The notes under the pieces were generated by a model, which saw nothing but the letters and a program-made list of their open reading frames with translations, had not been told where the DNA came from and ran no database searches. Below, in pieces: positions 16,945-25,034 of a DNA stretch of 57,837 nucleotides; within the stretch, counting starts at the first letter, position 1; every line of letters starts with the position of its first letter. This stretch comes from an uncultured bacterium. Its GTDB lineage: Bacteria > Bacillota > Clostridia > Oscillospirales > Oscillospiraceae. The stretch is taken from assembly GCA_947383145.1 (NCBI GenBank), contig CANDCH010000012.1:1-57837 (forward strand), written 5' to 3'. A program made the position numbers and the translations under genes.

Positions 16945-18615
16945 TTACTTCAGGCCGTTCTCGTAGGCCTCGATCATCTTCTTGAACGTGTGACCCGTAC
17001 GGCGCTTGAGTTTCTCCAGGGAACGGGCGGTGCTCTCGCCGGTGAAAATCTTCACATCCAGGCGCAGGGTGCCGTCCTCCTGGGGAGTGACGTAGATTTT
17101 GTCGATATACCGCTCCACGAACTCCTTGCCGATGAGGCCCTGGGCGGCGCTCTCCTGGGCGGCCTTCAGGGTACGGCGGATATCTTCGATGTGCTTTTTG
17201 TAGTCCGCACTGGATTCCAGCTGCTCCTCCAGCTCCCGGACAGCCTCCTCCGCCCCCTCAATCTCGGCGTTGCAGGCGGCGGTCATGGAGAGAAAATCTG
17301 CGTCTGAAATCTGGCCCGTCACATTGTATTCCAGCAGCTTGGACTTTTTCTTCTGGGCCAGTTCCGCCGCTTTTTTGTGCGCCTCGATCTGCTTGGGAAC
17401 CTCGCCGTTCCCGTCCAGCTCCTTGTACATTCGGATGTATTCCTCCACCATGGCGTCGGCGTCGGCGCGGGTCTCCTGGAACACATCGAACAGCAGGGGC
17501 TTGAGTTCCTCCTCGTAGATGGCGAAAGAGGGGCAGGAATCCGCCCCGGCCTTGATCTTGCCGGAGCACACCCATTTGCTGTTTTTATTTCCTTGGCGGT
17601 CCTTGGACTCCCGGCGGTAATAGGGGGCCCCGCAGTGGGTGCAAAACAGCTTGCCAGTCAGCAGGTTGTCGTGGTTACAGATGCCCTGGCGGGCTTTCAC
17701 GTCCTCGCTGCGCTTTTTCAGTACGGCGTTGGCCCGGTCCCACAGCTCTTCGGAGACAATGGCGGGGACGATCTCTCCGGTTTCGTCCTTAAACATCACC
17801 CACTCCTCCGGGGGAAGGAACTTCTGCTTCTTGGTGAACATATCCACCACCCGTACTTTATTTCCCACATAATACCCTTTGTATTTGGGGTTGGAAATCA
17901 TGTTGGACATGGTGGAGTGGGCGATCTTGTTCCCGTTCAGGTTGCGGTAGCCCTTGTCCCAGAAAATGGTTTCGATCTGCTTCATGGAGTATTGATTGGT
18001 GGCGTACAGTTCGAACAGCTCCCGCACCATGGCGGACTGCCCCTCATCGATGACCAGCCGCTTGTTCTCCTTGCGGTAGCCGAAAATGCGGTCGTTACCC
18101 AGCACCACGTTCTGCTTGATGGCCTGCTGGTGGCCGAACTTCACCCGGCTGGACAGCTTGCGCAGCTCGTCCTGGGCGATGGAGGACATGATGGACAGGC
18201 GAAGCTCGCTGTCCTCGTCGAAGGTGTTGATGTTGTCGTTCTGGAAGAACACCCCCACGCCGCTGGCCAAAAGCTGGCGGGTGAACTGGATGGAGTCCAG
18301 GGTGTTGCGGGCGAAGCGGGAGATCTCCTTGGTGATGACCAGGTCGAACTTGTCCGCCCCGGCGTCGTCGATCATGCGGTTGAAGTTCTCCCGCTTTTTG
18401 GTGGAGATGCCGGACAGGCCCTCATCGATGTAGCCGGGGACAAAGGTCCAGGCTTTATTTTTGCGGATCAGTTCCTCGTAGTAGCTGATTTGGTTGCCCA
18501 GGGAGTTGAGCTGCTCATCGCTCTCGGAGGACACCCGGGCGTAGTAGGTCACCCGCAGGGGAATGTCGTAAACAGCGTGGGTGCGCAGCTCCTGGCGGAT
18601 GGTATGTAGGTCCAT
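16945..18615 (-). CDS. Large serine recombinase (site-specific integrase)
   Basis: 556 residues and apparently intact. N-terminal resolvase domain with YYARVSSESDEQ (catalytic Ser) and ITKEISRFARNTLDSI (catalytic Arg region); Recombinase domain (GNDRIFGYRKENK, NGNKIAHSTMSNMISNPKYK in parts); zinc ribbon CTHCGAPYYRRES with later Cys pair; coiled coil at ~410-490; basic C-terminus. It integrates and excises the mobilizable element by recombination between att sites. The start follows TTAAGGAGG. It lies at the element end, as expected. Confidence 0.93.
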   Translation of the reverse strand: MDLHTIRQELRTHAVYDIPLRVTYYARVSSESDEQLNSLGNQISYYEELIRKNKAWTFVPGYIDEGLSGISTKKRENFNRMIDDAGADKFDLVITKEISRFARNTLDSIQFTRQLLASGVGVFFQNDNINTFDEDSELRLSIMSSIAQDELRKLSSRVKFGHQQAIKQNVVLGNDRIFGYRKENKRLVIDEGQSAMVRELFELYATNQYSMKQIETIFWDKGYRNLNGNKIAHSTMSNMISNPKYKGYYVGNKVRVVDMFTKKQKFLPPEEWVMFKDETGEIVPAIVSEELWDRANAVLKKRSEDVKARQGICNHDNLLTGKLFCTHCGAPYYRRESKDRQGNKNSKWVCSGKIKAGADSCPSFAIYEEELKPLLFDVFQETRADADAMVEEYIRMYKELDGNGEVPKQIEAHKKAAELAQKKKSKLLEYNVTGQISDADFLSMTAACNAEIEGAEEAVRELEEQLESSADYKKHIEDIRRTLKAAQESAAQGLIGKEFVERYIDKIYVTPQEDGTLRLDVKIFTGESTARSLEKLKRRTGHTFKKMIEAYENGLK

Positions 18616-18711
18616 GGCGCGGCCTCCTTAAATTTCGCTGTATCATGTTCTATGTCGCAGTATATCACAGAATACGAAAAAGTCAAGGGCGACAGGGCTG
18701 GAAGGTGTGCG

Positions 18712-18843
18712 GAATTTTGTTATAGACAGTCGTTTAAAATCGAAGAATTTTGTTACAAACTCTTTGACGAAACCCAGGAATTATGTTACAATCATTGGGA
18801 CGGCACATCAAGGCCGCGGAAGGTGGGACGCGATTATGTTACA
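18712..18843 (+). repeat. Regularly spaced GAATTWTGTTACA repeats over an ATPase start
   Basis: Thirteen-base motifs at 18712, 18745 and 18778 (GAATTTTGTTATA, GAATTTTGTTACA, GAATTATGTTACA) are exactly 33 bases apart; a fourth, GATTATGTTACA at 18832, overlaps the ATPase start codon. The sequence between motifs is not conserved. Three-turn spacing suggests a protein-binding array. The upstream extended frame would read (R/K)N(F/Y)V(I/T) every 11 residues, so a coding origin is also possible. Confidence 0.7.
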
Positions 18844-20194
18844 GCGCAAAGCGTACGACTATTTTTTGGAGTGGAAAAACCAGAAGGAAAAGAAGGCCCT
18901 GTGCGTCACCGGGGCCCGGCAAATTGGCAAGACCACGCTGATCCGGGCGTTCGGGCGGCGGAACTACGAACACTTCGTGGAGCTCAACTTTGTCACGGAG
19001 AAGGACGCCGGGGCCATCTTCTCCGGCAGCCTGGACGCGGACACCATCATCACCAACCTGAGCGCCTACACCCGGAAGCCCATGGAGCCGGGCCGGACGC
19101 TGGTGCTGCTGGACGAGGTACAGGAGTGCCCCGAGGCCCGCACCGCCATCAAGTTCCTGGTGGAGGACGGGCGGTTTGACTATATCGAGTCCGGCTCCCT
19201 CATGGGGGTGCGGCACAAGGAGGTGGCCTCCTATCCGGTGGGATTTGAGGAACTTTACCGAATGTACCCTATGGACTTTGAGGAGTTTTTGTGGGCCAAC
19301 GGTGTGCAGCAGTCTACCATCGACTACCTGCGGGGGTGCTTTGACAGCCTTACCCCGGTGTCCCAGGCCGTCCACGACACCATGAAGAAGCTGTTCCTCA
19401 GCTACATCGTGGTGGGCGGTATGCCGGAGGCCGTCCAGCTCTACGTGGACACCCACGATATCGCCAAGGTGGCGGCCCTCCAGACCGACATCCTGGAGCT
19501 GTACCGGCTGGACATCTCCAAGTACGCCCAGGGGAACGACAAGCTGAAAATCCGGGCTATCTTCGACAGCATCCCCTCCCAGCTCAACGCCAAAAACCGC
19601 CGGTTCGTCCTCACTGATGTGGACGCCAACGGCCGGCAGCTCCGATACGCCAACAGCTTCGAGTGGCTGGCCCAGGCGGGGGTGGCCCTGCCCTGCTACA
19701 ACGTGTCCGAGCCAAAGGCCCCGCTGGCCCTGAACGAGAAGCACAGCTTGTTCAAGCTGTTCATGGGGGACGTGGGGCTGCTGTGCGCCGCGTGTATGGA
19801 GAACGTCCAGTTCTCCATTTTGCAGGGGGATCTGGAGATCAATATGGGCAGCATTCTGGAAAACGTCATGGCCCAGCAGATCAAAAGCGCCGGGCTGTCC
19901 CTCCACTTTTTCGATGCAAAAAAATACGGGGAACTGGACTTCGTCATCCAAAACGGCTTGCGCATCCAGCTGGTGGAGGTCAAGTCCGGGAAAGACTACA
20001 AAAAACACGCGGCGTTGGACAAGATGCGGCAGATCAAAGAGTGGCCAGCAGACAAAGCCTACGTGTTCTGTCAGGGGAACATTGAGGAGGAGGACGGGGT
20101 GATCTACCTGCCTTGGTACGAGATTCTGTTCCTCCAGCCGGATCATCTGCCGGAGACCATGAAGTTTGAGGTGGATATCAGCGCCCTGCCTTGA
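18836..20194 (+). CDS. AAA ATPase with DUF4143 domain (cargo gene)
   Basis: 452 residues from MLQRKAYDYFLEWKNQ; the start is chosen for the GGAAGGTGGG upstream and because the family begins here. AAA_14 domain: Walker A TGARQIGKTTL, Walker B LVLLDEVQECPEA, sensor region YIESGSLMGV; then a DUF4143 PD-(D/E)XK-like C-terminal domain with ELDFVIQNGLRIQLVEVKSGKDYKKH in parts (ELDFVIQN, VEVKSGKDYKKH). Members are often plasmid- or island-borne and suspected in defence or toxin-antitoxin-like roles, but no activity is established. It is the only plus-strand gene of the element. Confidence 0.9.
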   Translation: MLQRKAYDYFLEWKNQKEKKALCVTGARQIGKTTLIRAFGRRNYEHFVELNFVTEKDAGAIFSGSLDADTIITNLSAYTRKPMEPGRTLVLLDEVQECPEARTAIKFLVEDGRFDYIESGSLMGVRHKEVASYPVGFEELYRMYPMDFEEFLWANGVQQSTIDYLRGCFDSLTPVSQAVHDTMKKLFLSYIVVGGMPEAVQLYVDTHDIAKVAALQTDILELYRLDISKYAQGNDKLKIRAIFDSIPSQLNAKNRRFVLTDVDANGRQLRYANSFEWLAQAGVALPCYNVSEPKAPLALNEKHSLFKLFMGDVGLLCAACMENVQFSILQGDLEINMGSILENVMAQQIKSAGLSLHFFDAKKYGELDFVIQNGLRIQLVEVKSGKDYKKHAALDKMRQIKEWPADKAYVFCQGNIEEEDGVIYLPWYEILFLQPDHLPETMKFEVDISALP

Positions 20195-20233
20195 AGGCGG
20201 AGGGGGCCGCGAGCATTTCGCGGCCCCCGGCGT

Positions 20234-20401
20234 TTACCTGGATGGCGCTTTCCAGCCGTCAATTTTCAGCGCCATTTGGTTGCGCTCCCGCTCGGTGATC
20301 AGCCCCTTCTCATACAAGGCCCGGTTGTAGTAAGCCAGCCAGAGGCGGCTGCCCAGCTCCCTCTTTTCCCGGGTCTCAGCGGTGACGTTCTGCTTCGTCA
20401 T
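20234..20401 (-). CDS. Small SHOCT-like protein of the element
   Basis: 55 residues from MTKQNVTAETREKRELG behind GGGAGGCGG; the upstream in-frame start at 20446 has no ribosome site. The C-terminal LAYYNRALYEKGLITERERN resembles a SHOCT short helix pair. Such small genes follow relaxase genes in gut mobilizable elements. Function unknown. Confidence 0.65.
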   Translation of the reverse strand: MTKQNVTAETREKRELGSRLWLAYYNRALYEKGLITERERNQMALKIDGWKAPSR

Positions 20402-20514
20402 GGGTGTACCGCCTCCCTTCAGTGGGATGATTTCCAAATTTTTCATTTGCTATGCGTTTTGTAATGGCGCACTCCTTTCTCCCGGGATAGCCCGGGACAA
20501 GAATGGCGCGGACC

Positions 20515-21849
20515 TCACAGGGTCTGCGCCATGGTGTAGTCCTCGTGGTCGTCGGGCCTGTGCCCGGCGGCGATTTTCTTTTCCCGCTCACGCCGGAGCG
20601 CCTTTTTGTCGCTGTGGGGGCGGGTTACGTAAACAGGACGCTGAGTCCGCTCCAGAGCCGCACCCACATCAACAGCAGCCCCAGCAAGAGCGCCAAGCCC
20701 AGGGGCAGGAGCAGCCACCCCGACTCGAAGGGCGCCAGCGGGATGCCAGACCATGGAAGTGAAAAACGCCGCCCGTTCTTCCTCCCAGCCTGTTCCTGCT
20801 TCCGCGCCTCCTGCTCCAGCAGCGCCCGAATCGCAGTCAGCTCCCTTGCCATATCCCGCGTCTGCTCCGAGTACGGCAGGGTGGGCAGACGTTGGGCCAA
20901 CTCCTCCAGGAGCACAGCCTGCGTCCCCAGCAGCTCGCCCACACTCCACAGCATCCCCCGCAGCTCCTGCCATTCTTCCGCCGTGGGATGGGCCACGGGC
21001 ACCGTCTCCGTCTGCGTCTCCAGAGTATCGGGCGGCAGCCCGTTGCGCCGCTTCAACTCCTCCGGCGATAACCTGTTGTCTGATTGCGAACTCACGCTCC
21101 ATCCACTCCTTCCAGTATTTCTCCTCGTGCAGTTTTCTGTCCCGCACCTTTTTGCCATTGGGATGGGTGTAGGTGATATTCTTCCGCCCCGGTTCCCAGC
21201 GGACACTGTATCCCAGGCGCTCCATCTTGCTGACAAAATCCTCCCTGCTTGCCGAATGTCTCATACACTGATCGATGGCGTTCATGGTCTGGAATTTCCA
21301 GCTCTCACCCTTGGCAGCGGAGCGGTACTCCTTGTCGGACATAGGCTTCGCGTTCCGTTCCTGCTTTGACTGGAACACGGGCAGCCCCATCTCCATACAC
21401 ACCTCATCGTTGCACTGGCGCAGCTCCTCCAGCTCCTGTTTACCAACGTGGAGCTTTTTACCATCCTCCAAGCTGACGCTGTTGATGACCAGGTGGGAGT
21501 GGATATGATCCCGGTCCGTGTGGGTACACACCAGCACCTCCCGGCCCTGAAAATATTCCGCCAGCTTCAACGCGGCGGCGTGGGCGGTCGCAGGGTCTAC
21601 CCGCTCTCTCGCCGGGAAGGACTGCACCAAGTGGTAGAACAGGGTGCCTCCTTCCTTGTGGTGGAGCAGCTTGGTGGACAGGAAGTCATCGTACACGCTC
21701 TCCGGGCGGCAGTTGAACCCGCTGACCAGCTGGCGTCCCTGCCACTCTGTCTTGTCCTCCCGTGCGGTGTAGCGCATCACCCCTGCCATGCACGGGCGAT
21801 CCTGCCCCTTGGGGTAGTTCACAAAGTGTACGATGGCTATGGCCGCCAC
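20515..21849 (-). CDS. Relaxase / mobilization nuclease (MobA/VirD2 family)
   Basis: 444 residues, GTG start. Nicks oriT and leads the strand into the recipient. N-terminal relaxase domain: GVMRYTAREDKTEW, LVQSFPARERV and the metal-binding three-His motif HTDRDHIHSHLVINSV in the form HIHSHLVIN. After about residue 255 the protein becomes Ala/Gly-rich and low in complexity, but the last ~35 residues (PHSDKKALRREREKKIAAGH) are again family-like. The low-complexity part overlaps a nested gene in another frame (20625-21095). Its start overlaps the mobC end. Confidence 0.92.
   Translation of the reverse strand: MAAIAIVHFVNYPKGQDRPCMAGVMRYTAREDKTEWQGRQLVSGFNCRPESVYDDFLSTKLLHHKEGGTLFYHLVQSFPARERVDPATAHAAALKLAEYFQGREVLVCTHTDRDHIHSHLVINSVSLEDGKKLHVGKQELEELRQCNDEVCMEMGLPVFQSKQERNAKPMSDKEYRSAAKGESWKFQTMNAIDQCMRHSASREDFVSKMERLGYSVRWEPGRKNITYTHPNGKKVRDRKLHEEKYWKEWMEREFAIRQQVIAGGVEAAQRAAARYSGDADGDGARGPSHGGRMAGAAGDAVECGRAAGDAGCAPGGVGPTSAHPAVLGADAGYGKGADCDSGAAGAGGAEAGTGWEEERAAFFTSMVWHPAGALRVGVAAPAPGLGALAGAAVDVGAALERTQRPVYVTRPHSDKKALRREREKKIAAGHRPDDHEDYTMAQTL
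20625..21095 (-). CDS. Nested coiled-coil membrane protein inside the relaxase gene
   Basis: 156 residues in a different frame from the relaxase, GTG start at 21095 preceded by GGAAGGAG at good spacing. It has a soluble part with LSPEELKRRNGLPPD, a predicted coiled coil (GMLWSVGELLGTQAVLLEEL region to ALLEQEARKQEQ) and one strong C-terminal membrane segment (LLLPLGLALLLGLLLMWV). This composition looks like a real protein, while the relaxase frame over the same DNA is low-complexity. It may couple the relaxosome to the membrane. Both genes are probably expressed. Confidence 0.6.
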   Translation of the reverse strand: MSSQSDNRLSPEELKRRNGLPPDTLETQTETVPVAHPTAEEWQELRGMLWSVGELLGTQAVLLEELAQRLPTLPYSEQTRDMARELTAIRALLEQEARKQEQAGRKNGRRFSLPWSGIPLAPFESGWLLLPLGLALLLGLLLMWVRLWSGLSVLFT

Positions 21850-22154
21850 CTCCTGCGCTCCTGGAGCTCCCGCAGAGCAGCGCTGACATTTGCCAGCTCA
21901 TCCGCCGTGCGATCCAAGCCCACCGCGCTGATCCTCCCCATGTTGGCCAGCACGGTAAGACGGTTCAGGTTATTGCCAATGGCCCGGAGCTGTATCAGCG
22001 CCTCCTTCAGATCCTCAATGACTACCACCTGCCGTCCCAGACAGCAGTGGGTCACGTAGCCGCCCTGGGACATCCGAGCTTGTTTTGCCCTGCGCTTGAT
22101 ATTCTCCAAATCCTCCGTGGAGATGCGGATACTGAGTTTTGCGTCTTTGCTCAT
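21837..22154 (-). CDS. mobC: Plasmid mobilization relaxosome protein MobC
   Basis: 105 residues from MSKDAKLSIRISTEDLENIK behind AGGAGG. N-terminal ribbon-helix-helix region, then the MobC core with LKEALIQLRAIGNNLNRL and a helical end. It binds oriT with the relaxase and widens the nicked region. Its stop overlaps the relaxase start by 13 bases. Confidence 0.88.
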   Translation of the reverse strand: MSKDAKLSIRISTEDLENIKRRAKQARMSQGGYVTHCCLGRQVVVIEDLKEALIQLRAIGNNLNRLTVLANMGRISAVGLDRTADELANVSAALRELQERRRWRP

Positions 22155-22426
22155 TCTTCCTCCTGTATTCACGGGGTATGGGGCAGCGCCCCAATTTTGC
22201 GTTTGGCGGGCATGGGCAGGGCCCATGTCCAGACAAATGCGATGCTGGCTCCCTCCTAAAGGAGGGACTCTCCGCCCCCTCGGGGCGTTTCTGCGGTGCC
22301 CTCAACTGGGTGCTCCCCACAAACGGCCCACAAAGGCCGCACACCGCGCCCGAACCGTTTTGCGGGTCATTCCCCGCCTCGCCCCGCAAAAGCGGACACG
22401 GAGCCGCACACGGGCCAACACGGCGG
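22155..22426. other. Intergenic stretch between mobC and the RepA-like gene, likely oriT region
   Basis: 272 bases with no convincing gene. It holds short inverted repeats (for example CGCCCC-CTC-GGGGCG near 22270). Because oriT usually lies just upstream of mobC in such elements, it is the best place to look for the nick site; no nick sequence was recognised. Confidence 0.35.
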
Positions 22427-23467
22427 TCATATGGCCACAGGGTCAACAGGGACGATGTTTCCGGCCCCGGCGTTACCGTCACTATCGGCACGATGGAGCT
22501 CAATCAGCCGCTTTCCGTTGCTCCGGCGCACTGCCGCCGTGATACCGATTGCGCTTAGGGCCGCAACACTTTGCAGAATTTTGCGGGACACGTTTTTCGG
22601 TGTGACGCCCTCCTTGCCGTCAGGGTCGATGCGTTGCGCCAGCTCGGTGGGAGTGCCGATAAATTTAGGACAGCCACACAGCAATTCAGAGAGAAGAAAA
22701 ATGATGCGATCACCTAACAGCTCCGGGTGCTGATAGCTGTCCGCTGTCACCTCCCACACGTTGTCGGCGTTGCGGCGCAGCTCCAGCTCCCGGTACTCGA
22801 TGTCCCGACCGATGCAGGACAGCCGCGCCCTACCGCTCCCCCGCTGCTCCTCCACCAGCGTGAAGCTGGCATCCACCGCGCCGCTGATGGCGGTGGTGCC
22901 GGAGATGCGGTTGAATACATCGTCTGCCTTTTCTTTGCGCAGATGGTGAATCAGCAGGACGGCGATGCCGTGAGCGTCGGCCAGTTTCTTCAGCGCAGAG
23001 AGGTCTCGGTAATCGTTGGCGTAGGTGTTGTCGTAACCGGCGTTGCGGATCATTTGAAGCGTGTCGATGATAATCAGCACTGTGTCCGGGTGTTCCGTCA
23101 GGAATTGGCGGAGCTGCTCCTCCAATCCATCTCCCAGGATACGGCTCTCGGTGCAGAAGTGGACGCTGGGCGGCGCGTCCTCCGTCACGTCGAACAGCCG
23201 GTTCTGGATACGCAGCTGGGAATCCTCCAGGCAGAGGTAGAGCGTGGTGCCCTGCTTCACTGGCAGTCCCCAGACGGGTTCTCCCTTCGCCACGGTAACA
23301 GCCAGCCATAACGCCAGCCAGGACTTGCCTACCTTGGGCGATCCGGCCAGGATGTGCAGACCCTGGGAGATCAGCGTGTCCACCACGAAGTTCAGCGGCT
23401 GGAGCGGTTTGCTCATCAGGGTTTCGCCGTCGATGGTAGGCAAGCGGCTTAGATTTAGGTTGTTCAT
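22427..23467 (-). CDS. RepA-like AAA ATPase (RSF1010 RepA/helicase family)
   Basis: 346 residues. RecA-fold ATPase: Walker A AGSPKVGKSWLAL, Walker B VLIIIDTLQMI, then GIAVLLIHHLRKEKADD and ISGTTAISGAVDASF. The C-terminal ~90 residues form a probable DNA-binding extension. The family includes plasmid replication helicases and ATPases of mobilizable elements. The start lies behind AAAAGGAGGG. It probably supports replication or processing of the excised element. Confidence 0.88.
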   Translation of the reverse strand: MNNLNLSRLPTIDGETLMSKPLQPLNFVVDTLISQGLHILAGSPKVGKSWLALWLAVTVAKGEPVWGLPVKQGTTLYLCLEDSQLRIQNRLFDVTEDAPPSVHFCTESRILGDGLEEQLRQFLTEHPDTVLIIIDTLQMIRNAGYDNTYANDYRDLSALKKLADAHGIAVLLIHHLRKEKADDVFNRISGTTAISGAVDASFTLVEEQRGSGRARLSCIGRDIEYRELELRRNADNVWEVTADSYQHPELLGDRIIFLLSELLCGCPKFIGTPTELAQRIDPDGKEGVTPKNVSRKILQSVAALSAIGITAAVRRSNGKRLIELHRADSDGNAGAGNIVPVDPVAI

Positions 23468-23572
23468 GATTTTTCCCTCCTTTTGTGTTTTGAGAGGATT
23501 GTCCCCTCATTGACTTAGGACACTGGAAAGCGGTTTGTAAACCATCCGGCACAAAAAAATTGAACCGCACTG

Positions 23573-23959
23573 TCAGGCGACAGCGCGGTTCAATTTTCGG
23601 TTCAGCGTTTTCAGCCGCTTTGAGATGGCAGTTCTGGATACGCCCAGCCGCCTGCCGATCTCCTCCATGGATAATTCCTCATCGTATCGGAGGGAGATCA
23701 ACCTGCGATCCCGCTCGCCCAGTCCGGTCACCGCTTCCCGCAGTTTTTCAAGCTGGAGGTTCTTCAAAGCGATGTTCTCCGTCACGCGCTCAACATCCCC
23801 ATAGCTGGACAGCACCGTTTCAAAATCCCTTCTACTCAGGTGCCTTTGATCCCGCTTGTACTGCGCCTGCGCACGGCGGCGATCCTGCTCTAAAAAGTCT
23901 GCGACCTCCTTTGGCACTGATACTTGCTGGCCTTGATAAGTAACGACTGTGTCGTTCAT
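23573..23959 (-). CDS. Sigma-70 region 4-like protein
   Basis: 128 residues. The C-terminal half is a sigma region 4 HTH: GLGERDRRLISLRYDEELSM then EEIGRRLGVSRTAISKRLKT. The N-terminal half is charged and lacks region 2, so it is not a complete sigma factor. Such proteins are the first gene of many gut mobilizable elements and may switch on the element genes. Start behind AAAGGACG. Confidence 0.85.
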   Translation of the reverse strand: MNDTVVTYQGQQVSVPKEVADFLEQDRRRAQAQYKRDQRHLSRRDFETVLSSYGDVERVTENIALKNLQLEKLREAVTGLGERDRRLISLRYDEELSMEEIGRRLGVSRTAISKRLKTLNRKLNRAVA

Positions 23960-24195
23960 AGACGTCCTTTCCGCTTACACGGAAAGGCGCACACCCGCGC
24001 TGCCGGCACAGCGCCAAATACTGTGGAACACTCATGGATGGATTCAACGTATAGCAGGGTACAAATGCCCTATACGGCCCATGAATGTCAGAGGTCACAC
24101 ATCGGTGTGAACCTCGCCGGAAAGCTGCGGAGATTGGCTTCCGCCTGGGGATATTATAACACGGCCAGCAGAATTTGTCACGAACAAATTTTCGG

Positions 24196-25032
24196 TTACT
24201 CTTTATGATCCTTTGAACCGCTGTGGAGCCAGCCTAACTCCAATTCCAGCGCGGCCAGCTCCACGTCCGGCTTCACCTTTTCCCCGTGGAAATCGCTGCC
24301 GCCGGTTTGATGGAGCTGGTATTTCTCCGCCAGATGGAGGTAAAACGCCTGCTGTTCGGGGCTGTGCTTGGGATAGTAGCCCTCGATGGCATCCAGCCCC
24401 CAGCCTTTGAGGCGCTTGACCAGCTCCTCCAACTCCCCGTCCGATAGTCCCATCTGGTACGGGTGGGCCAGGGATACCTTCCCGCCCGCCGCCTTGATGG
24501 CCTCCACACAGGTGCGGGCGTCGGCCTTGAACCGCTTCACCCTCTGCCGGAACTCCTCCGTGTCCAGGTAGCGGTCGAAGGCCTCCCGGTTGGTGCTCAC
24601 GTACCCGCGCCGCACCATCACCCGGGCGAAGTGGGGCCGGGCGATGACCTCGCCTCCTGCCAGCTCCTCCACCTCGGATAAGTCGATGTCCACGCCCTTT
24701 TCCCGGAGGAAGTCCACGATTTTGTGCTTCCGCTCATCCCGGCCCGCCCGGAATTGTTCGCACAGCCGGGCCAGCTCGGTCTCCCCGTCCCGGAAGCCGT
24801 AGCCCAGGATGTGGCAGTTTGGGTATTCCCTGGCGCTCAGCTCCACGCCGCGGATCACGGTCAGCCCCAGCGCGCTTCCCGCCCGCTGGGCCTCGGCTAC
24901 TCCCGCGATGGTGTCGTGGTCGGTGACGGCCAGCACAGAAATCCCCCGCTTCTTCGCCAGCCCCACCAGCTCTGCGGGGGTATACTGCCCGTCGGAGGCG
25001 GTGGTGTGGGTGTGGAGGTCGCATAAAGCCAT
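24196..25032 (-). CDS. PHP-domain phosphoesterase
   Basis: 278 residues from MALCDLHTHTTASDG; the start at 25032 follows GGAGGAG, which lies in the end of the previous gene two bases away. Metal ligands typical of YciV/RNase AM-type PHP proteins: DLHTHTTASDG, AVTDHDTIAG, GVELSA, then ARPHFARVM, SLAHPY and TGGSDFHG. The YciV group hydrolyses 3',5'-nucleotide bisphosphates (pAp) or short RNA ends. Removal of pAp would fit a sulfotransferase operon, since pAp is the by-product of PAPS use; this link is an inference. It is the last gene of the phosphonate operon. Confidence 0.9.
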   Translation of the reverse strand: MALCDLHTHTTASDGQYTPAELVGLAKKRGISVLAVTDHDTIAGVAEAQRAGSALGLTVIRGVELSAREYPNCHILGYGFRDGETELARLCEQFRAGRDERKHKIVDFLREKGVDIDLSEVEELAGGEVIARPHFARVMVRRGYVSTNREAFDRYLDTEEFRQRVKRFKADARTCVEAIKAAGGKVSLAHPYQMGLSDGELEELVKRLKGWGLDAIEGYYPKHSPEQQAFYLHLAEKYQLHQTGGSDFHGEKVKPDVELAALELELGWLHSGSKDHKE

Positions 25033-25034
25033 GT

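Larger units (their letters stand above)
16860..24195. mobile_element. Integrative mobilizable element with serine recombinase and MobA/MobC system
   Basis: A block between the gal operon and the phosphonate genes carrying, from right to left, a sigma-like factor, a RepA-like ATPase, MobC, a relaxase with a nested gene, a small protein, a cargo ATPase in the opposite direction and a large serine recombinase at the far end. This is the layout of small mobilizable elements of gut Clostridia that borrow a conjugation machine. No mating-pore genes are present. The borders are inferred from gene content; I could not identify convincing direct attL/attR repeats by eye. Confidence 0.7.

Noticed and set aside
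18652-18835. N-terminal extension of the cargo ATPase starting at 18707
   Set aside because: No ribosome site, sequence made of the 33-base repeats; the family starts at MLQRKAYD.
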